Assembly (NCBI GenBank): GCA_977006965.1
Contig: OZ345372.1
Span: 1,488,001 to 1,552,000, forward strand
Direction: 5' to 3'
DNA: 64,000 nucleotides
Source of the DNA: Phymatolithon calcareum
Lineage: Eukaryota; Rhodophyta; Florideophyceae; Hapalidiales
In this document: positions 32,688 to 42,764 of the stretch, piece by piece
How the letters are laid out: every line of letters begins with the position of its first letter
How positions within the stretch are numbered: position 1 is the stretch's first letter
Notes under the pieces: model-generated
The model's database searches: none
Seen by the model: only the letters and a program-made list of their open reading frames with translations
What the model was told of the DNA's origin: nothing
Program-made: the position numbers and the translations under genes

Positions 32688-32758
32688 TTTTTCTAAGAAA
32701 CAAGTGGACACTACATGTTCAGAACATGCGGTATCCACTTGTTTCTTTCTTAGAAAAA
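32688..32758. repeat. Hairpin with nested palindromic loop
   Basis: The left arm is 32688-32708 (TTTTTCTAAGAAACAAGTGG then A). The right arm 32734-32758 is its complement with four extra bases, from a small AAAG duplication. The loop holds CATGTTC-A-GAACATG, itself a perfect 7-bp palindrome. Confidence 0.9.
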
Positions 32759-33451
32759 AGCGCCCTGTGTTGAAGTCTCTATCGGTGTGGTCCACACTGT
32801 AGGGCTCTCGCCAGTTTGCCGGTTTGATTAACTTATCACGCGAAATCCTTCACCATTCTTGCAGAACTGAGTGCATTCATGACAACGTGCGGATTTCCGG
32901 TACACGTTAATCAAAGCCCAGAATAAGTACAATTTACCCAACCCAAACGCGGCTACATTAGTTACCATATTTATAGGGTTTCGCGGCAGACCGTGACTCA
33001 GCTGTCAGCGTAAATAGCATGCTCGCGTGGCGCGAGAACCTTGTTCCATACACAGAAAATCTACAGTTGAACAGCCGAGTTCCTGCATGAGTCATCTCCA
33101 TTCCGAAAGCTTGATGCTTGAAGATGAGTGAGATTGCGACTGGCTATACAGTAGATGAACTGGCTGATGCCAAGACGCCTACTCGTGGCGATTTCAACCC
33201 TTCACGACAAGATTGTGGAGAAGTTCGAAAAATGCACTAAAAGTGGAACAGTTTGGGCCTGCGGAGCTCGATGTGGATCATTGTCGGGGGATAAAGGAGT
33301 TTCCTCCGGTTTTTTCGGGTTGTGTACGGGATGATATTAGCAACTCCTCAGATGCAACCGGGCTTACATCAGTGGTGCAATGCAAAAAAAACCTCCTCAT
33401 TTTATTCCACACCGCTTGGCATTGAATGGGTTATTGCAGTTTATCTTCGTG

Positions 33452-34900
33452 CTACCGGTTTCCAAAGCTGCGGACCTTAAGTCTACGCTCGTCTCTCTCC
33501 GGCTGATGTAGTAGCCTTGCGGCAAGATCGAAGTGTGCCGGTCGTCTCTCAGTGCCTCCTTTCTCCATCTGCGTTTCCCAATTTCCATTTGCCATAGCCC
33601 CATGTTTGCGCACCATTACAATCAGCCGTCGACTCATTCTCGTCGTAAGCGGCTGCTCGCAGTTATGCACTAATTCCAACATTGGATGTGTCGGTACATC
33701 ACTATCGCAGTACTCCGGTGTCGTTGGCAGCCAGTATACCAATCGTCCTCCAGGCACCAGCATCTCCACTGCAAAATCCATTAACACGTCCAACAAATCG
33801 TCAAACCGGACTCTTTCCGTCCCCTGAAAATGAGTGTCCTTGATTCTGCTATCGAAACTCTCCTCCCGAAATGCTTTTGCTCCTTCTTTAATCCCATACG
33901 GTGGGTCCGTAACCACAGCATCAAACCATCCGCCCTCGCGTGGCCGAAATGCGCTATGAAATGCATCGCACCGCAACACGCCCAGCGGAGACTGCAATCC
34001 ATACTGCTCAAAATTGGCTCTAACACCACGTCCCGTCTTTCCTCGAAGTGCTATAAGGCTGATATCTGCAGCGACGGTATGTGCGCCAGCTTTTGCACAA
34101 GGCACCAATACGCCACCAGTTCCCACGAACGGATCAATTACGAGCGCACCAGGGGCAAGGCGGGCAAAATTGGCCATCACGAACGCAAGTTCCGCATCCA
34201 TAGACGTCGGACCGATGTAAGCGCGTTTCTTGAGTGAAAACGAGGCCCCGAGCCCTGCTGCGCCTCGTGCTACGAGTCTGCCGAGAAGTACCTGACGCGG
34301 CGCCGGATGCGGTGTTTTAAAACCGTGCCCAGACGGCGGAAATGCATCCTCCATGACCCACAACTCATGGTCCGCACCACGCATTCGCACACGACCCGGA
34401 AACCGCGAATGTACGAACGAAAAAGCATGAACCCGCGAAAGCTGTGCTTCCGGCGCGAGCGAGCGACCAAATGCCTCAACTACGACACGATAGCTCGGTG
34501 CAGAGGGGACGAAAAGCGGAGCGCAAGTGGTCACAATATCATCTTCCGATACACTGGCTGCGCATGCATCTATATTCGCTCCGTGACCCAGTGGTACATG
34601 CATGGCACGGATGAGCATGCAGCGCGCGCCAAGCGCGGCGGCCTCCTCCTCTGAGCGCAATGAAATGTACGCGTAGATCTCGCCATAGAGTACGACTCCC
34701 GCCGCTCCGCGCGCTGCGCCTCGTACGTGGAGCGGATCGCCCGGAGGTGCGGCGGTGTTTGTGAGCACGTCGTATGCAGAGATGAGGTTGAGATCTGTAA
34801 GGTCGGCGTCCTGGCAGCCGCGGAGTAGGCAAAGCACAGAGCGGAGCTCGGCTACGCGGAAGTGATTGTGAATACCGCGGAAGGCAATAAGGAAAAGCAT
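33452..34900 (-). CDS. TRMT11: tRNA (guanine-10-N2)-methyltransferase TRMT11
   Basis: This is a 482-residue SAM-dependent methyltransferase that makes m2G10 in tRNA, the catalytic subunit that works with TRMT112. The N-terminus has the THUMP-related domain of Trm11 (FRGIHNHFRVAELRSVL). The catalytic half has motif I DPFVGTGG at 256-263 and the N2-guanine methylation motif DPPYGI at 332-337, followed by the usual KEGAK. GRLVYWLPTTPEY is the late Rossmann strand. The ATG at 34900 begins the conserved MLFLIAFRG. Length is close to the human (463) and yeast (433) proteins. Single exon. It faces the aldo-keto reductase gene head to head with 213 bp between the starts. Confidence 0.95.
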   Translation of the reverse strand: MLFLIAFRGIHNHFRVAELRSVLCLLRGCQDADLTDLNLISAYDVLTNTAAPPGDPLHVRGAARGAAGVVLYGEIYAYISLRSEEEAAALGARCMLIRAMHVPLGHGANIDACAASVSEDDIVTTCAPLFVPSAPSYRVVVEAFGRSLAPEAQLSRVHAFSFVHSRFPGRVRMRGADHELWVMEDAFPPSGHGFKTPHPAPRQVLLGRLVARGAAGLGASFSLKKRAYIGPTSMDAELAFVMANFARLAPGALVIDPFVGTGGVLVPCAKAGAHTVAADISLIALRGKTGRGVRANFEQYGLQSPLGVLRCDAFHSAFRPREGGWFDAVVTDPPYGIKEGAKAFREESFDSRIKDTHFQGTERVRFDDLLDVLMDFAVEMLVPGGRLVYWLPTTPEYCDSDVPTHPMLELVHNCEQPLTTRMSRRLIVMVRKHGAMANGNWETQMEKGGTERRPAHFDLAARLLHQPERDERRLKVRSFGNR

Positions 34901-35113
34901 TTCGGCGCAATGGTGAATGCAGGGGATGGATCACAGCGTTGGTAATATGATAAAAGTGCACCTCAGAGATGTCATTATGGGCAGGTTGCTAATACTGTAC
35001 AGAGTCGACAGGCATTCGCCTTGCGACGATACCTTTTGCAGACCGCTTTTGTCCCGCACTATTTACCAACTGTGTCGAGGGAGCGACTGTCCTCTCCTCG
35101 TACTCTTTGCGCG

Positions 35114-36112
35114 ATGACGGTATCTGAGTACATTGTTCTCCATAACGGAGCAAAGTTCCCGATCCTCGGATTGGGGACATGGAAGATGCCTAAAGACAAG
35201 ACAGCGTTCTTAGTACAATCTGCGATCGAAAAAGGATACCGTGCATTCGACTGCGCGTGTGACTACGGGAATGAAAAGGAAGTGGGCGCGGGTATCAAAG
35301 CAGCACTTGCATCCGGTCATGCAACTCGTAAGGATTTGTTTGTCACGAGCAAGTTATGGAATACCTTCCACCGCGCGGAGCATGTGGGACCCGCACTTGA
35401 GAGAACGTTGTCTGATCTCGGACTGGATTATCTTGACCTGTATCTTATCCACTTCCCTATCTCCCTCGCTTACGTTCCGTTCGAGACGCGGTACCCGCCG
35501 GAGTGGGTGCAGGACCCTGACTCGAAAGACCCAGCACTGAATACGTTGGTGCTGGATCGTGAGACATCGCTGCACGAGACCTGGCGCGCGTTGGAGGCTC
35601 TAGTGAACTCAGGGAAGGTTCGTGCTATTGGCGTGTGCAACTTTCCTGTCGCTCTGCTGATGCAAACGCTGGCGTATGCACACATTCGACCAGCGATGGT
35701 GCAGGTAGAACTACATCCTTACCATACAAACGAGAAGCTGCTTGATTTCTGCCGCAGAGAGGGGTTGCCTGTCACAGCGTTCTCGTCGTTTGGAGCTCCA
35801 TCGTACGTGTCGCTTGGGATGGACGGGGGGCTTGGCAGTGGTGCGCTTGAGGATCCAGTTGTGGTCGATGTGGCCAAGCGTGTGGGGAAAACTCCGGCAC
35901 AGGTGGTGTTGCGCTGGGCGTTGCAGAGGGGAACGGCGGTCATTCCGAAGACGAGCAAGATTGAGCGGCTGGAAGAGAATATGAATGTATTCGACTTCGA
36001 GATTGGGGAGGAGGACATGAGTAAGATTTCGGCGCTTGATCGTGGTCTGCGGTTCAATGACCCTGGCGAATTCTGTAAAGACATGGGATTCAGCATTCCC
36101 ATTTACAATTGA
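35114..36112 (+). CDS. Aldo-keto reductase (aldose/mannose-6-phosphate reductase type)
   Basis: This is a 332-residue NAD(P)H-dependent carbonyl reductase with a (beta/alpha)8 barrel. The catalytic tetrad is complete: Asp46 and Tyr51 (FDCACDYGNE), Lys80 (VTSKLWN) and His113 (LIHFP). The C-terminal cofactor motif is AVIPKTSKIERLEENM. The best resemblance is to plant and algal aldose or mannose-6-phosphate reductases, which make polyols for osmotic balance; the exact sugar is unknown. I choose the ATG at 35114 (MTVSEYIVLHNG). The 31-codon upstream extension begins only with TTG. It shares a short divergent region with TRMT11 and converges with the next gene. Confidence 0.93.
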   Translation: MTVSEYIVLHNGAKFPILGLGTWKMPKDKTAFLVQSAIEKGYRAFDCACDYGNEKEVGAGIKAALASGHATRKDLFVTSKLWNTFHRAEHVGPALERTLSDLGLDYLDLYLIHFPISLAYVPFETRYPPEWVQDPDSKDPALNTLVLDRETSLHETWRALEALVNSGKVRAIGVCNFPVALLMQTLAYAHIRPAMVQVELHPYHTNEKLLDFCRREGLPVTAFSSFGAPSYVSLGMDGGLGSGALEDPVVVDVAKRVGKTPAQVVLRWALQRGTAVIPKTSKIERLEENMNVFDFEIGEEDMSKISALDRGLRFNDPGEFCKDMGFSIPIYN

Positions 36113-36284
36113 CCGATAGTAGGTAGTACGGTTTAGTTTGCTCCAGGAGAATCTGGATAGTGTGCATTGACATAGACATGAATAAGAACATAAAAGTTCA
36201 TCGCTAAACATTATACCGTGAGCAGAAACCAATTCAAAAAGAAAACAAGCCGTTTACTACCTCCCTTCGTCACTGAAACTGCGA

Positions 36285-36689
36285 TTACTTTTTCCACAGC
36301 GGCAACTCTTTATTCCCATCCCAACTCGGAATGTCATTCGCCTGTGACGGGTTTTCGCGGATGGTGAACGTGGGCGGAGAGTTCTCGGCGTCACTCATGG
36401 CCTTTCTGTAAATCAAATAGCAAAAACCGAGTGCACTGCCAAGCCCAAGCACTGCTTGCGAGGTCGAAACGTCAGTGCCCTTGTCAAACCAGTTGGCGAA
36501 ATCACACACGCCGTCTCCGATATCGTGGTCAGGGGAAAGCGGTGATGTGGGCGGATCGTCAACGGCAACAGCCCCAGATTCCGCACGCGTTTGCTCAGAC
36601 CAGCGCCGCGACATCCATGCTTCCTCGGACGCGTTCCGTCGTTGAAGTCCGAAAAGGGAGCGCCGCGCGAGAGTTCGCGACGCCTGCAT
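36285..36689 (-). CDS. Small mitochondrial-type single-pass protein, possibly a respiratory complex I subunit
   Basis: From the ATG at 36689 this gives 134 residues. It starts with a good mitochondrial presequence (MQASRTLARRSLFGLQRRNA), has an acidic middle and one membrane span (AVLGLGSALGFCYLIYRK), and ends with a short polar tail (ELPLWKK). Size, presequence and single helix fit accessory subunits of NADH dehydrogenase such as the NDUFB8 or NDUFB11 types, but I cannot assign one. An in-frame ATG at 36794 would add 35 hydrophobic and Cys residues and bury the presequence, so I prefer the later start. Confidence 0.65.
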   Translation of the reverse strand: MQASRTLARRSLFGLQRRNASEEAWMSRRWSEQTRAESGAVAVDDPPTSPLSPDHDIGDGVCDFANWFDKGTDVSTSQAVLGLGSALGFCYLIYRKAMSDAENSPPTFTIRENPSQANDIPSWDGNKELPLWKK

Positions 36690-37080
36690 TATTGTTCGCG
36701 CTGCAAAGAAGAGCCCCCGCTTCGCCACAGGGAGAATGCAATTGCTGAGCTGCAGGCTGGAGCAATGAGCAAAAAGAGTTACTGTAATTTGCATCGGGCA
36801 ATTGATGTATACTAATTACGATTTCAATATGTTAATTGTGTTTTTTATAATTGATGCATCGCCAACCTTTCCTTTTTGCTCGCGCGAACATCCCAGGACG
36901 TCTATTCTCACTTTCCGCTCACCACAGGTGATGCATCACCTTCTTGGAGTGGTGACTACGACTTTCGCGAAACTCTGTAGTTCGAAGCAGAGCAGTTAAC
37001 CCAACTTCTGTATTTGTTCAGGAAGCATTCGGCCCTGGGCGCGATCACGGCTTTGCGCAGCCGTCGTTTGCATTTTTAAG

Positions 37081-37878
37081 ATGCATTGTCTCACTCGTGC
37101 TCCCCTAGTCCTTCTTGCGCTATTCCTCCTTCTTTCCCAGTTTCCGTACCCAGTGGTCAGTTCAGCCCTTCCAAATGCCCTCCCCGCTCGACACCTCCCG
37201 CCTGTGGACGCACCAGGCCCAGCCGCTGCCGGCGCCACGAAGGGGACTACCGAAACCAGCAGCCTAGCGCTGCTGCGCGCGGGACCGGCGCCCGTCGCGA
37301 AATCCGCGGAAGTCGGGAACGCCCAACCGGCAGGCTCGGTCGGACCTGCCGCAGTCGGACCAAATCCAGCAGCGCCAAATGTGGCGGCTGTCGCCTCCGT
37401 CAGCGGCGATGTTGCGTCCGCGACGACTCTTGGAGCAGACGCCTGCGCGGCGGGTGGTGAATGTGCTCGACTCGGCGAAGCAGTCGTCAGCGCGGTGGAA
37501 GGTAGTGATTGCCGGGCGCTGCACGTGACCGGAAAATGCCCAGCCAAATGCCTCAGCGCGCTCAATGCGGCGCTTGGGCACAAGATGTGGGACGCGTGCC
37601 ATGCGCGATGCGAGACGGACGTCGTGGCTGGGGCGGCACAACGGTGGCTTAAGTTGTGCGAGGCGCGTCAGGTGTCGCTTATCGATCAGGGCAAGGAGGC
37701 TGTCAAGTCGTTAGTAGTGTCTGGTCCCGGTGTTGGACGGATGCTGCAGGCGATTGTGATAGTTGGTATTCTTGTGGGTGCCGTGATGATTGGATACAGA
37801 CGCGGACTTCTGCAAGGCCATGCATTGAGGCTACAGAAACGGATGAAGAAGAGGGGCTCAGACAGGAGTTTTGTTTAA
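37081..37878 (+). CDS. Secreted or membrane-anchored Cys-domain protein
   Basis: This is a 265-residue protein with a signal peptide (APLVLLALFLLLSQF, residues 7-21). Next come an Ala/Pro/Gly-rich disordered linker (about 30-120) and a compact region with eight Cys (about 121-195: DACAAGGEC, SDCRALHVTGKCPAKC, WDACHARCE, KLCEAR). Last are a transmembrane helix (AIVIVGILVGAVMIGY, near 225-240) and a basic cytosolic tail (LQKRMKKRG). This is the topology of a type I membrane protein. I do not know the Cys fold. Its end lies 104 bp from the PSMB3 stop on the other strand. Confidence 0.75.
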   Translation: MHCLTRAPLVLLALFLLLSQFPYPVVSSALPNALPARHLPPVDAPGPAAAGATKGTTETSSLALLRAGPAPVAKSAEVGNAQPAGSVGPAAVGPNPAAPNVAAVASVSGDVASATTLGADACAAGGECARLGEAVVSAVEGSDCRALHVTGKCPAKCLSALNAALGHKMWDACHARCETDVVAGAAQRWLKLCEARQVSLIDQGKEAVKSLVVSGPGVGRMLQAIVIVGILVGAVMIGYRRGLLQGHALRLQKRMKKRGSDRSFV

Positions 37879-37982
37879 CAACACACACACGGATGGTATT
37901 GTAGTAGAGGACAGAAGCTGACTCATTGTACAACAAAGAAATTTATATTAGGTATCTTTTGCATTTCTGATCGGACAATGTT

Positions 37983-38706
37983 CTAATCCTGGCGAGCAGC
38001 AAGATGCTTCGTCGTCACACCGTCCTTGGTGATAATGTGCACAACCGCGCCCCATCCAGAGATACAATCGCGATCCAGGGCCGCAAGAAGGCTCTGAGAT
38101 AGGGTCTCGAAAAGGTCATCCGGTCCCAGGTTAGGCTTGTAGAACGTCTCACACGTTCCGAACAGAGACTCTGCGCAGGTGCCTGCCACAGCGAAGTCGT
38201 CGGTCTTTGCCACGCAACCGAGCAAGTCCATAGAGCAGATGAACGGCTTGTTGTCTGCGTCGAGTCCAGCAATGACTGGCTCCGAGAAGTACGGTCCAAA
38301 ACGCTTCTCGTAAAGGGTGGATGACACGAGCGACGAAAACGTTGCCGGCTTTATGAGCCGGTTCTCGCGCATGCGGTACATTTCGAGTTTAAAACGGAAG
38401 AGTTGCTCAAGCGTCATTACGTCCGTCATCAAGCCGGTGAGCCCGAGATAGAGCTTGTCGTGCATTTTGAAGACGCGGTTTGCGTCCATCGCCACGGTGG
38501 TCAACTGAACACCAAGCCGACGATCGCTCGCGATTGCTACACATTCGTTTCCGGCCATGGCAACCACGCAACCGCCATTGTATTCGAGGATACTCTGTGC
38601 AGTTGACGAGAGCACGCATTCTCGGTTAGTTTGTGGATACGCGACGACAGTACGGACGACGCAGATCTTCAATTGCTGCAGATAGGTGGCGCGCTTGGCT
38701 TACCAT
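37983..38706 (-). CDS. PSMB3: 20S proteasome beta-3 subunit
   Basis: This is the non-catalytic beta-3 subunit of the 20S proteasome core. Exon 1 is just the start codon (38706-38704). The intron is 38703-38595 (109 nt, GTAAGC donor, CAACTGCACAG acceptor), and exon 2 runs from 38594 to 37983. Splicing gives 204 residues beginning MSILEYNGGC, which matches the family start closely (human is 205). Other signatures are AIASDRRLGVQ, LYEKRFGPYFSEPVIAGLD, FICSMDLLGC and FAVAGTCAESLFG. Without splicing the frame has only a TTG start and a 26-residue nonsense lead, so the splice is well supported. Confidence 0.95.
38595..38703 (-). other. Intron directly after the PSMB3 start codon
   Basis: The sequence ATG then GTAAGCC at the donor and GTCAACTGCACAG then AGTATCCTC at the acceptor joins Met to Ser-Ile-Leu. 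The intron is 109 nt long, in the same size class as the others here (102-112 nt). Confidence 0.92.
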
Positions 38707-39113
38707 TGCGATATTTAGCGCTTCGACGATGAGCGCTGACGATGAGGGCGACAGATACTGGTACAAATGTTTCAGGTGAAGCAAGGATGCGACAGAGACA
38801 AACTTCCTTTCTCAGCAATGGCCACTGATGGGATCAGACGAAATCATTAGCTGGAGGCTGTATCAGCGTATGGTTTCGTTGTATGAAAATGATCATACGT
38901 CATACAACGAAACCAGATATAATCAGACCTGAAATTTTTGAACCTTTGCTGCCCGCTTCATATAGCTTTCAAACTTAACTTCTGCCAATAAACCAGTCCC
39001 ACGTGCGAAAGCGATCCTTCAATGCATGATCGCTAGTCTCTTGCCTCCTGCACCGCGGTGATCGAAACAGCCCACTCCGAAGTGGAACTAATAACAATAC
39101 GCCGGACGCATTA
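38707..39113. promoter_or_regulatory. Divergent PSMB3 / HROB-like 5' region with a hairpin
   Basis: The 407 bp between divergent starts contains an inverted repeat with arms 38871-38886 and 38900-38915 (TGGTTTCGTTGTATGA and its exact complement, 13-nt loop). The loop itself has a GATCATAC that partly pairs with the left arm end. It may be structural or regulatory. Confidence 0.6.
38871..38915. repeat. Perfect 16-bp inverted repeat, 13-nt loop
   Basis: The arms are 38871-38886 and 38900-38915, exact reverse complements. They lie between two divergent gene starts. Confidence 0.95.
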
Positions 39114-40770
39114 ATGCACGGCCCGACAGTGACCATGACAGACCGAGGCGGGAAGAATGGCCGCCAATCTGCGCTTCCATATCGAATTCCCGGGCCAGCT
39201 GGGTTTGGTTTTGGACAGACTCTTCCGTCGATTGATGCAACACCAAGTCAAGTGGCTGCAGCCGAGCAAGACGTCAGCACGGAACGCGCGCGCCCTTTCG
39301 ACACAGCTGCATGGCACGCATTGCTTCGGGCATGTAGCCTGCGACCATATGGTGCGGAGTTGCTGCAATCTAGCGTGGCTCTCGTCAAGAGCGCTGCGAG
39401 AAGGCAAGTGTCAGTCAGGACACAACTTGCGGTCCGCGTTGAAAAGCTGTCATTTGTCGGCAAGGATGGGTCCGTAACACTCGCAGACCCGACCGGTTCC
39501 ATTGCTGGCACTGTCCATGCGGAAGTGTTCGCTGACCGAAAATGCGGCGTGGAGGAGGGCTCAGTGCTGTTGTTGAAGAATGTCGCCGCACAGTACTATC
39601 CTGAGAGAGTCCAGAGGGGCTTTCATGTGGACGAGAATGAAGCTTTGCATTTAAGTGTACAAAAGGCGAACATCGAGCGCGTGTTTGTTGAGCATGATGA
39701 TCAATCGGACCTGCCGCGGAAGCAAGGAGTAATGCCGTATACTGAAAATGCTCTCCATCCGCCAAAAGTTAGCAGACAGACTGTTCGAAGACAGAGAGGA
39801 GGCGCCGTGCAAAGAGCGCCGAACAGACCACAAAATTCTAACGTCGGAAGACCTCATAGTGCAAATATGCGACGACCACAAAGCGGTAACATAAGTGGAC
39901 CGCACATGTCTCTGCCCGGGCGAAACTATGGTCTTGGGCTGCAGGGAAGGCCGCAGGGAGAAGCACCATATCGTCCTCCCCCAGTTCAAAGAGCAGGTTT
40001 GCAGGCGCCGCGCACACCGCTGCAGCGTGGAAACGTAAGTGGTGTCAGCTGGCCATCGCAATTTTGTGCCTGGCGACATGAATTCATTGTAACATTTGCT
40101 GACGTCTTAGATCTTCCTCTCTTCTTCGTCCGCGCAGTTTAATGTTCCAAGTCAATCACATCCGAACAGGGAGTTGAACAAGAGGCCTGGAACACGTCCT
40201 CTTCAGTCCCCGCGGCCAGTCCAAAGACTACGATATCAGACTAATACGCCAAGTGAGACTGAGGTTCAAAATGTTTACAACTGGGTGCCTCCAGCGACTC
40301 CTACCCAAACTTGCCCAGCTGATACTCTCACTGACGATCAGTTGGATGACCTGCTTGGAAATGTGGACATTGAAGCTGCGATTGCCGCGGCAACACAGAT
40401 ATCATCGCCTCAAGGCAAGGAAAATGCAGCTCAGCCGGCGAACACACAGAGATTGGCTACACCTGTCACCGTGTCAGCGATGGCGACTCCTGGTCCTGTT
40501 CCAGTGGAGCACGTCTCTTCTGTAACTCCAGAACCTGCAACCCAGTCAACCCGTCCCGTTCCAACCGCTGATCCTGTTCCTTCCGTTTCTGAAAACCCTA
40601 ATGCAGTAAGTTTGGTAACAACTTCAGGACCGTTGAGCACCCGTCCCGCAAATTCCAATTCTGCACCTCTACCTGCACGACAATCTACGTCTGCGACAGG
40701 CATTGGCGGTATTGATGATTCAGTGCTTGACAGCCTGTTGGATGGACTGGACAGTACAGATTTTACTTGA
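39114..40770 (+). CDS. HROB: HROB (MCM8-IP)-like homologous-recombination OB-fold protein
   Basis: Two exons: 39114-40034 and 40138-40770. The intron (103 nt) has a GTAAGT donor and a CGTCCGCGCAG acceptor, both in phase 0. The product is 517 residues. The OB fold at about 103-192 carries the family core VTLADPTGSIAGTVHAEVF and EEGSVLLLKNV. In animals and plants this domain defines HROB, which recruits the MCM8-MCM9 helicase to recombination intermediates. After the OB fold come a Gln/Arg/Pro-rich disordered stretch and an acidic C-terminus with repeated short motifs (TDDQLDDLLGN, DDSVLDSLLDGLD). In this protein the OB domain is near the N-terminus, whereas in human HROB it is C-terminal, so the architecture is rearranged. 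The two 3' ends of this gene and CACTIN are 73 bp apart. Confidence 0.75.
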
Positions 40771-40843
40771 CATACCATATACTAAAGAATTACTTTGCTT
40801 GCAGATATACTGTACTTTAGCTTTTCTCACCCCGTGCCCAGGT

Positions 40844-42502
40844 TTACCTCCTGTACCTATACCTCTGAAAGTTAAACCACAAGTGCAAAACACCGCGATC
40901 GAACGAACACCTATATCCCCTCCGATGCGACTGCTCCCATTTCCGATTCACAATCTTGAAGGCAATGTCTTCATAAGGTGGGCCCGCCGAGAAAGTAATG
41001 ATGCAAACTTCAGGGTTGTCCGTCTTCGAAATTGAAAAATTGGGCGTCGTCGATCTGTCGATCAAGTCAGGGTAGAAAATGTTGAACTTGTACCCTTGCA
41101 CAGTCTTCGGTGGTGGATTGTTGTGGTCGTAATGTGTTCGATTGTACTTTGTCCAGTCATAACCAGTGTGTACACGGTTATAGTATCTTGGCTTACGAGG
41201 CCGGTACTTTTCATTCCACAAATAGCCTGGTACGTACGCTTTCTTGGCAGGTACCACTGCCTCTTCTGCAAACGCCTCCTCGTCAGCACCGAGCCCCTTC
41301 GCCATCTCTGCGCTCAGTAGTTGGCCCTCAGTCGCTGACCCGCTCTCAGGGCGAGCGCTTGTGCTACCGCGGGCATCTGAAGCTTGATTTTTCGGCTGTG
41401 CCTCACGCAAGCGCTGCCTTTCCTTTGCGAGAACGTTCGTCATCTCCCGCAGCTCGACACGAGCGAGTCGACTGCGAATGCTCCTCAGCGCCGCCGCCCA
41501 GAAGTCAACCTCGCCGTATGCGGCGTCAATATCACCACCACCGCCCTCGACTCGCCTTGAGATCTCGTTTTGCATTTGCTCGAGCTCAGGTGTGGACTTT
41601 TCACGCAACATGTCGTTGACATCTTTCTGCACCGATGAATGTAGCCCGGAATTTCCGGCAGCCTCAATCGCATTGCTCTCGCGCATTGACCGTGCCAACT
41701 CCTTCACGAACTGCTCAACGCTCGTCCACCAGCGCAGACGAAGCCGTCTGTTAAACACCTCGGTATCGCCCTCAAGTGGGAAATCAGGGATGCAATCAAG
41801 CTCGTTTTCCACAGCTTCCACCAATGCATCGACCTCTGCAACTGAAATATGCTCAGCAATGCGGTCGTCCAAAAATTCAGCCGGCGAACGCGAGTCTGCA
41901 GCTACATCAAGAAGATCTAGGCGGACATTTCGGGCAAGTAAGTCTGCATCCGTGGCACGATTCTCGCGGAGACGTATGGCCTGGCGTAGGAAATGTTGCG
42001 TTCCGTGGAATGAAGCCTCTGCACGGTGCCAGTCAGCGTTCTGTTCCTGCTCTCGCTCACGAGCCTGTTTCGCCTGCTCGGCCTCCCATTCCGCGCGTTC
42101 CGCTTCGCGCTGTGCGCGTCGCACTTTTGCACGCTCTAGATCCTCCTGGATTTCTCGCTTGCGACGTAGCTCATCTTCTGCTGTCACTTTGATGCCCTGC
42201 TTTCGAAGCAATTCATTCTTCTTCTTCCATACAAATATATCGCTGTCCACTTCTTGGCGTATATTTTCTTCCTCCGACGACCCGCTTCCATCGTTGCTCC
42301 GTCCGATGTCTGCAGGTCGTGAAGTTGATCCTTTTTCACGACGTTGCGCACGCTCTGCGCGACGCTGGCGGCGCGCCTCCTTCCGTGCTCGCTTTTCCTC
42401 CCGCCTCTGCCTCTTCAATTCTCGCTCTTCTGTGTTTCTTAAGTCATCATGAGAGCGTTTTCGTTCCGAATGTTTCGCAGGCCCTGCGCTAGCACTGGAC
42501 AT
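40844..42502 (-). CDS. CACTIN: Cactin, spliceosome-associated protein
   Basis: This is a 552-residue nuclear protein that works with the spliceosome and in NF-kB-type regulation in animals. The N-terminus is a long Arg/Lys/Glu helix (about 1-155, repeats such as RREEKRARKEARRQRR). The middle is helical (FLDDRIAEHISVAEVDALVE). The conserved cactin C-terminal domain occupies the last 125 residues: YVPGYLWNEKYRPRKPRYYNRVHTG, HYDHNNPPPKTVQGYKFNIFYPDLI and the end HLWFNFQRYRYRR. Length is shorter than human (758), mainly through a smaller N-terminus. Single exon, ATG at 42502. It is head to head with GARS, 262 bp between the starts. Confidence 0.96.
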   Translation of the reverse strand: MSSASAGPAKHSERKRSHDDLRNTEERELKRQRREEKRARKEARRQRRAERAQRREKGSTSRPADIGRSNDGSGSSEEENIRQEVDSDIFVWKKKNELLRKQGIKVTAEDELRRKREIQEDLERAKVRRAQREAERAEWEAEQAKQAREREQEQNADWHRAEASFHGTQHFLRQAIRLRENRATDADLLARNVRLDLLDVAADSRSPAEFLDDRIAEHISVAEVDALVEAVENELDCIPDFPLEGDTEVFNRRLRLRWWTSVEQFVKELARSMRESNAIEAAGNSGLHSSVQKDVNDMLREKSTPELEQMQNEISRRVEGGGGDIDAAYGEVDFWAAALRSIRSRLARVELREMTNVLAKERQRLREAQPKNQASDARGSTSARPESGSATEGQLLSAEMAKGLGADEEAFAEEAVVPAKKAYVPGYLWNEKYRPRKPRYYNRVHTGYDWTKYNRTHYDHNNPPPKTVQGYKFNIFYPDLIDRSTTPNFSISKTDNPEVCIITFSAGPPYEDIAFKIVNRKWEQSHRRGYRCSFDRGVLHLWFNFQRYRYRR

Positions 42503-42764
42503 TGCTGGGATTCACGGCCAACCTGGCTCACGGAAACTGTTGGCAATAATGATCAAGCTAAGGATATCATATGATACGGTAAAATTACAAAGCCTGTGCT
42601 GATGCATCATACGAACTGCGCTATCATACAGAGTATGATCGCTTTCTCAGTCTGCAGGGTCGTCGACCGCGCTGTGCTACGTCAGCCAATTTGAGTATTA
42701 TCCACGTCGTATTCTTTGTCGCTACGAAGGTTGATTCGGAACTGTGCCACTGCAAGGAAGAATC

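Larger units (their letters stand above)
29159..33451. other. Long gene-poor region
   Basis: Over 4 kb without a recognised gene. It includes an uncertain small ORF (29571-29843), a minus-strand exon-like frame at 32317-32480 behind a good acceptor (GGATGCTACAG), a hairpin at 32688-32758, and A/T-rich DNA at 29330-29430. A minus-strand frame at 31599-32063 has no family and a competing frame on the other strand. A 38-codon ATG frame at 33124 looks protein-like but is isolated. Confidence 0.4.
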
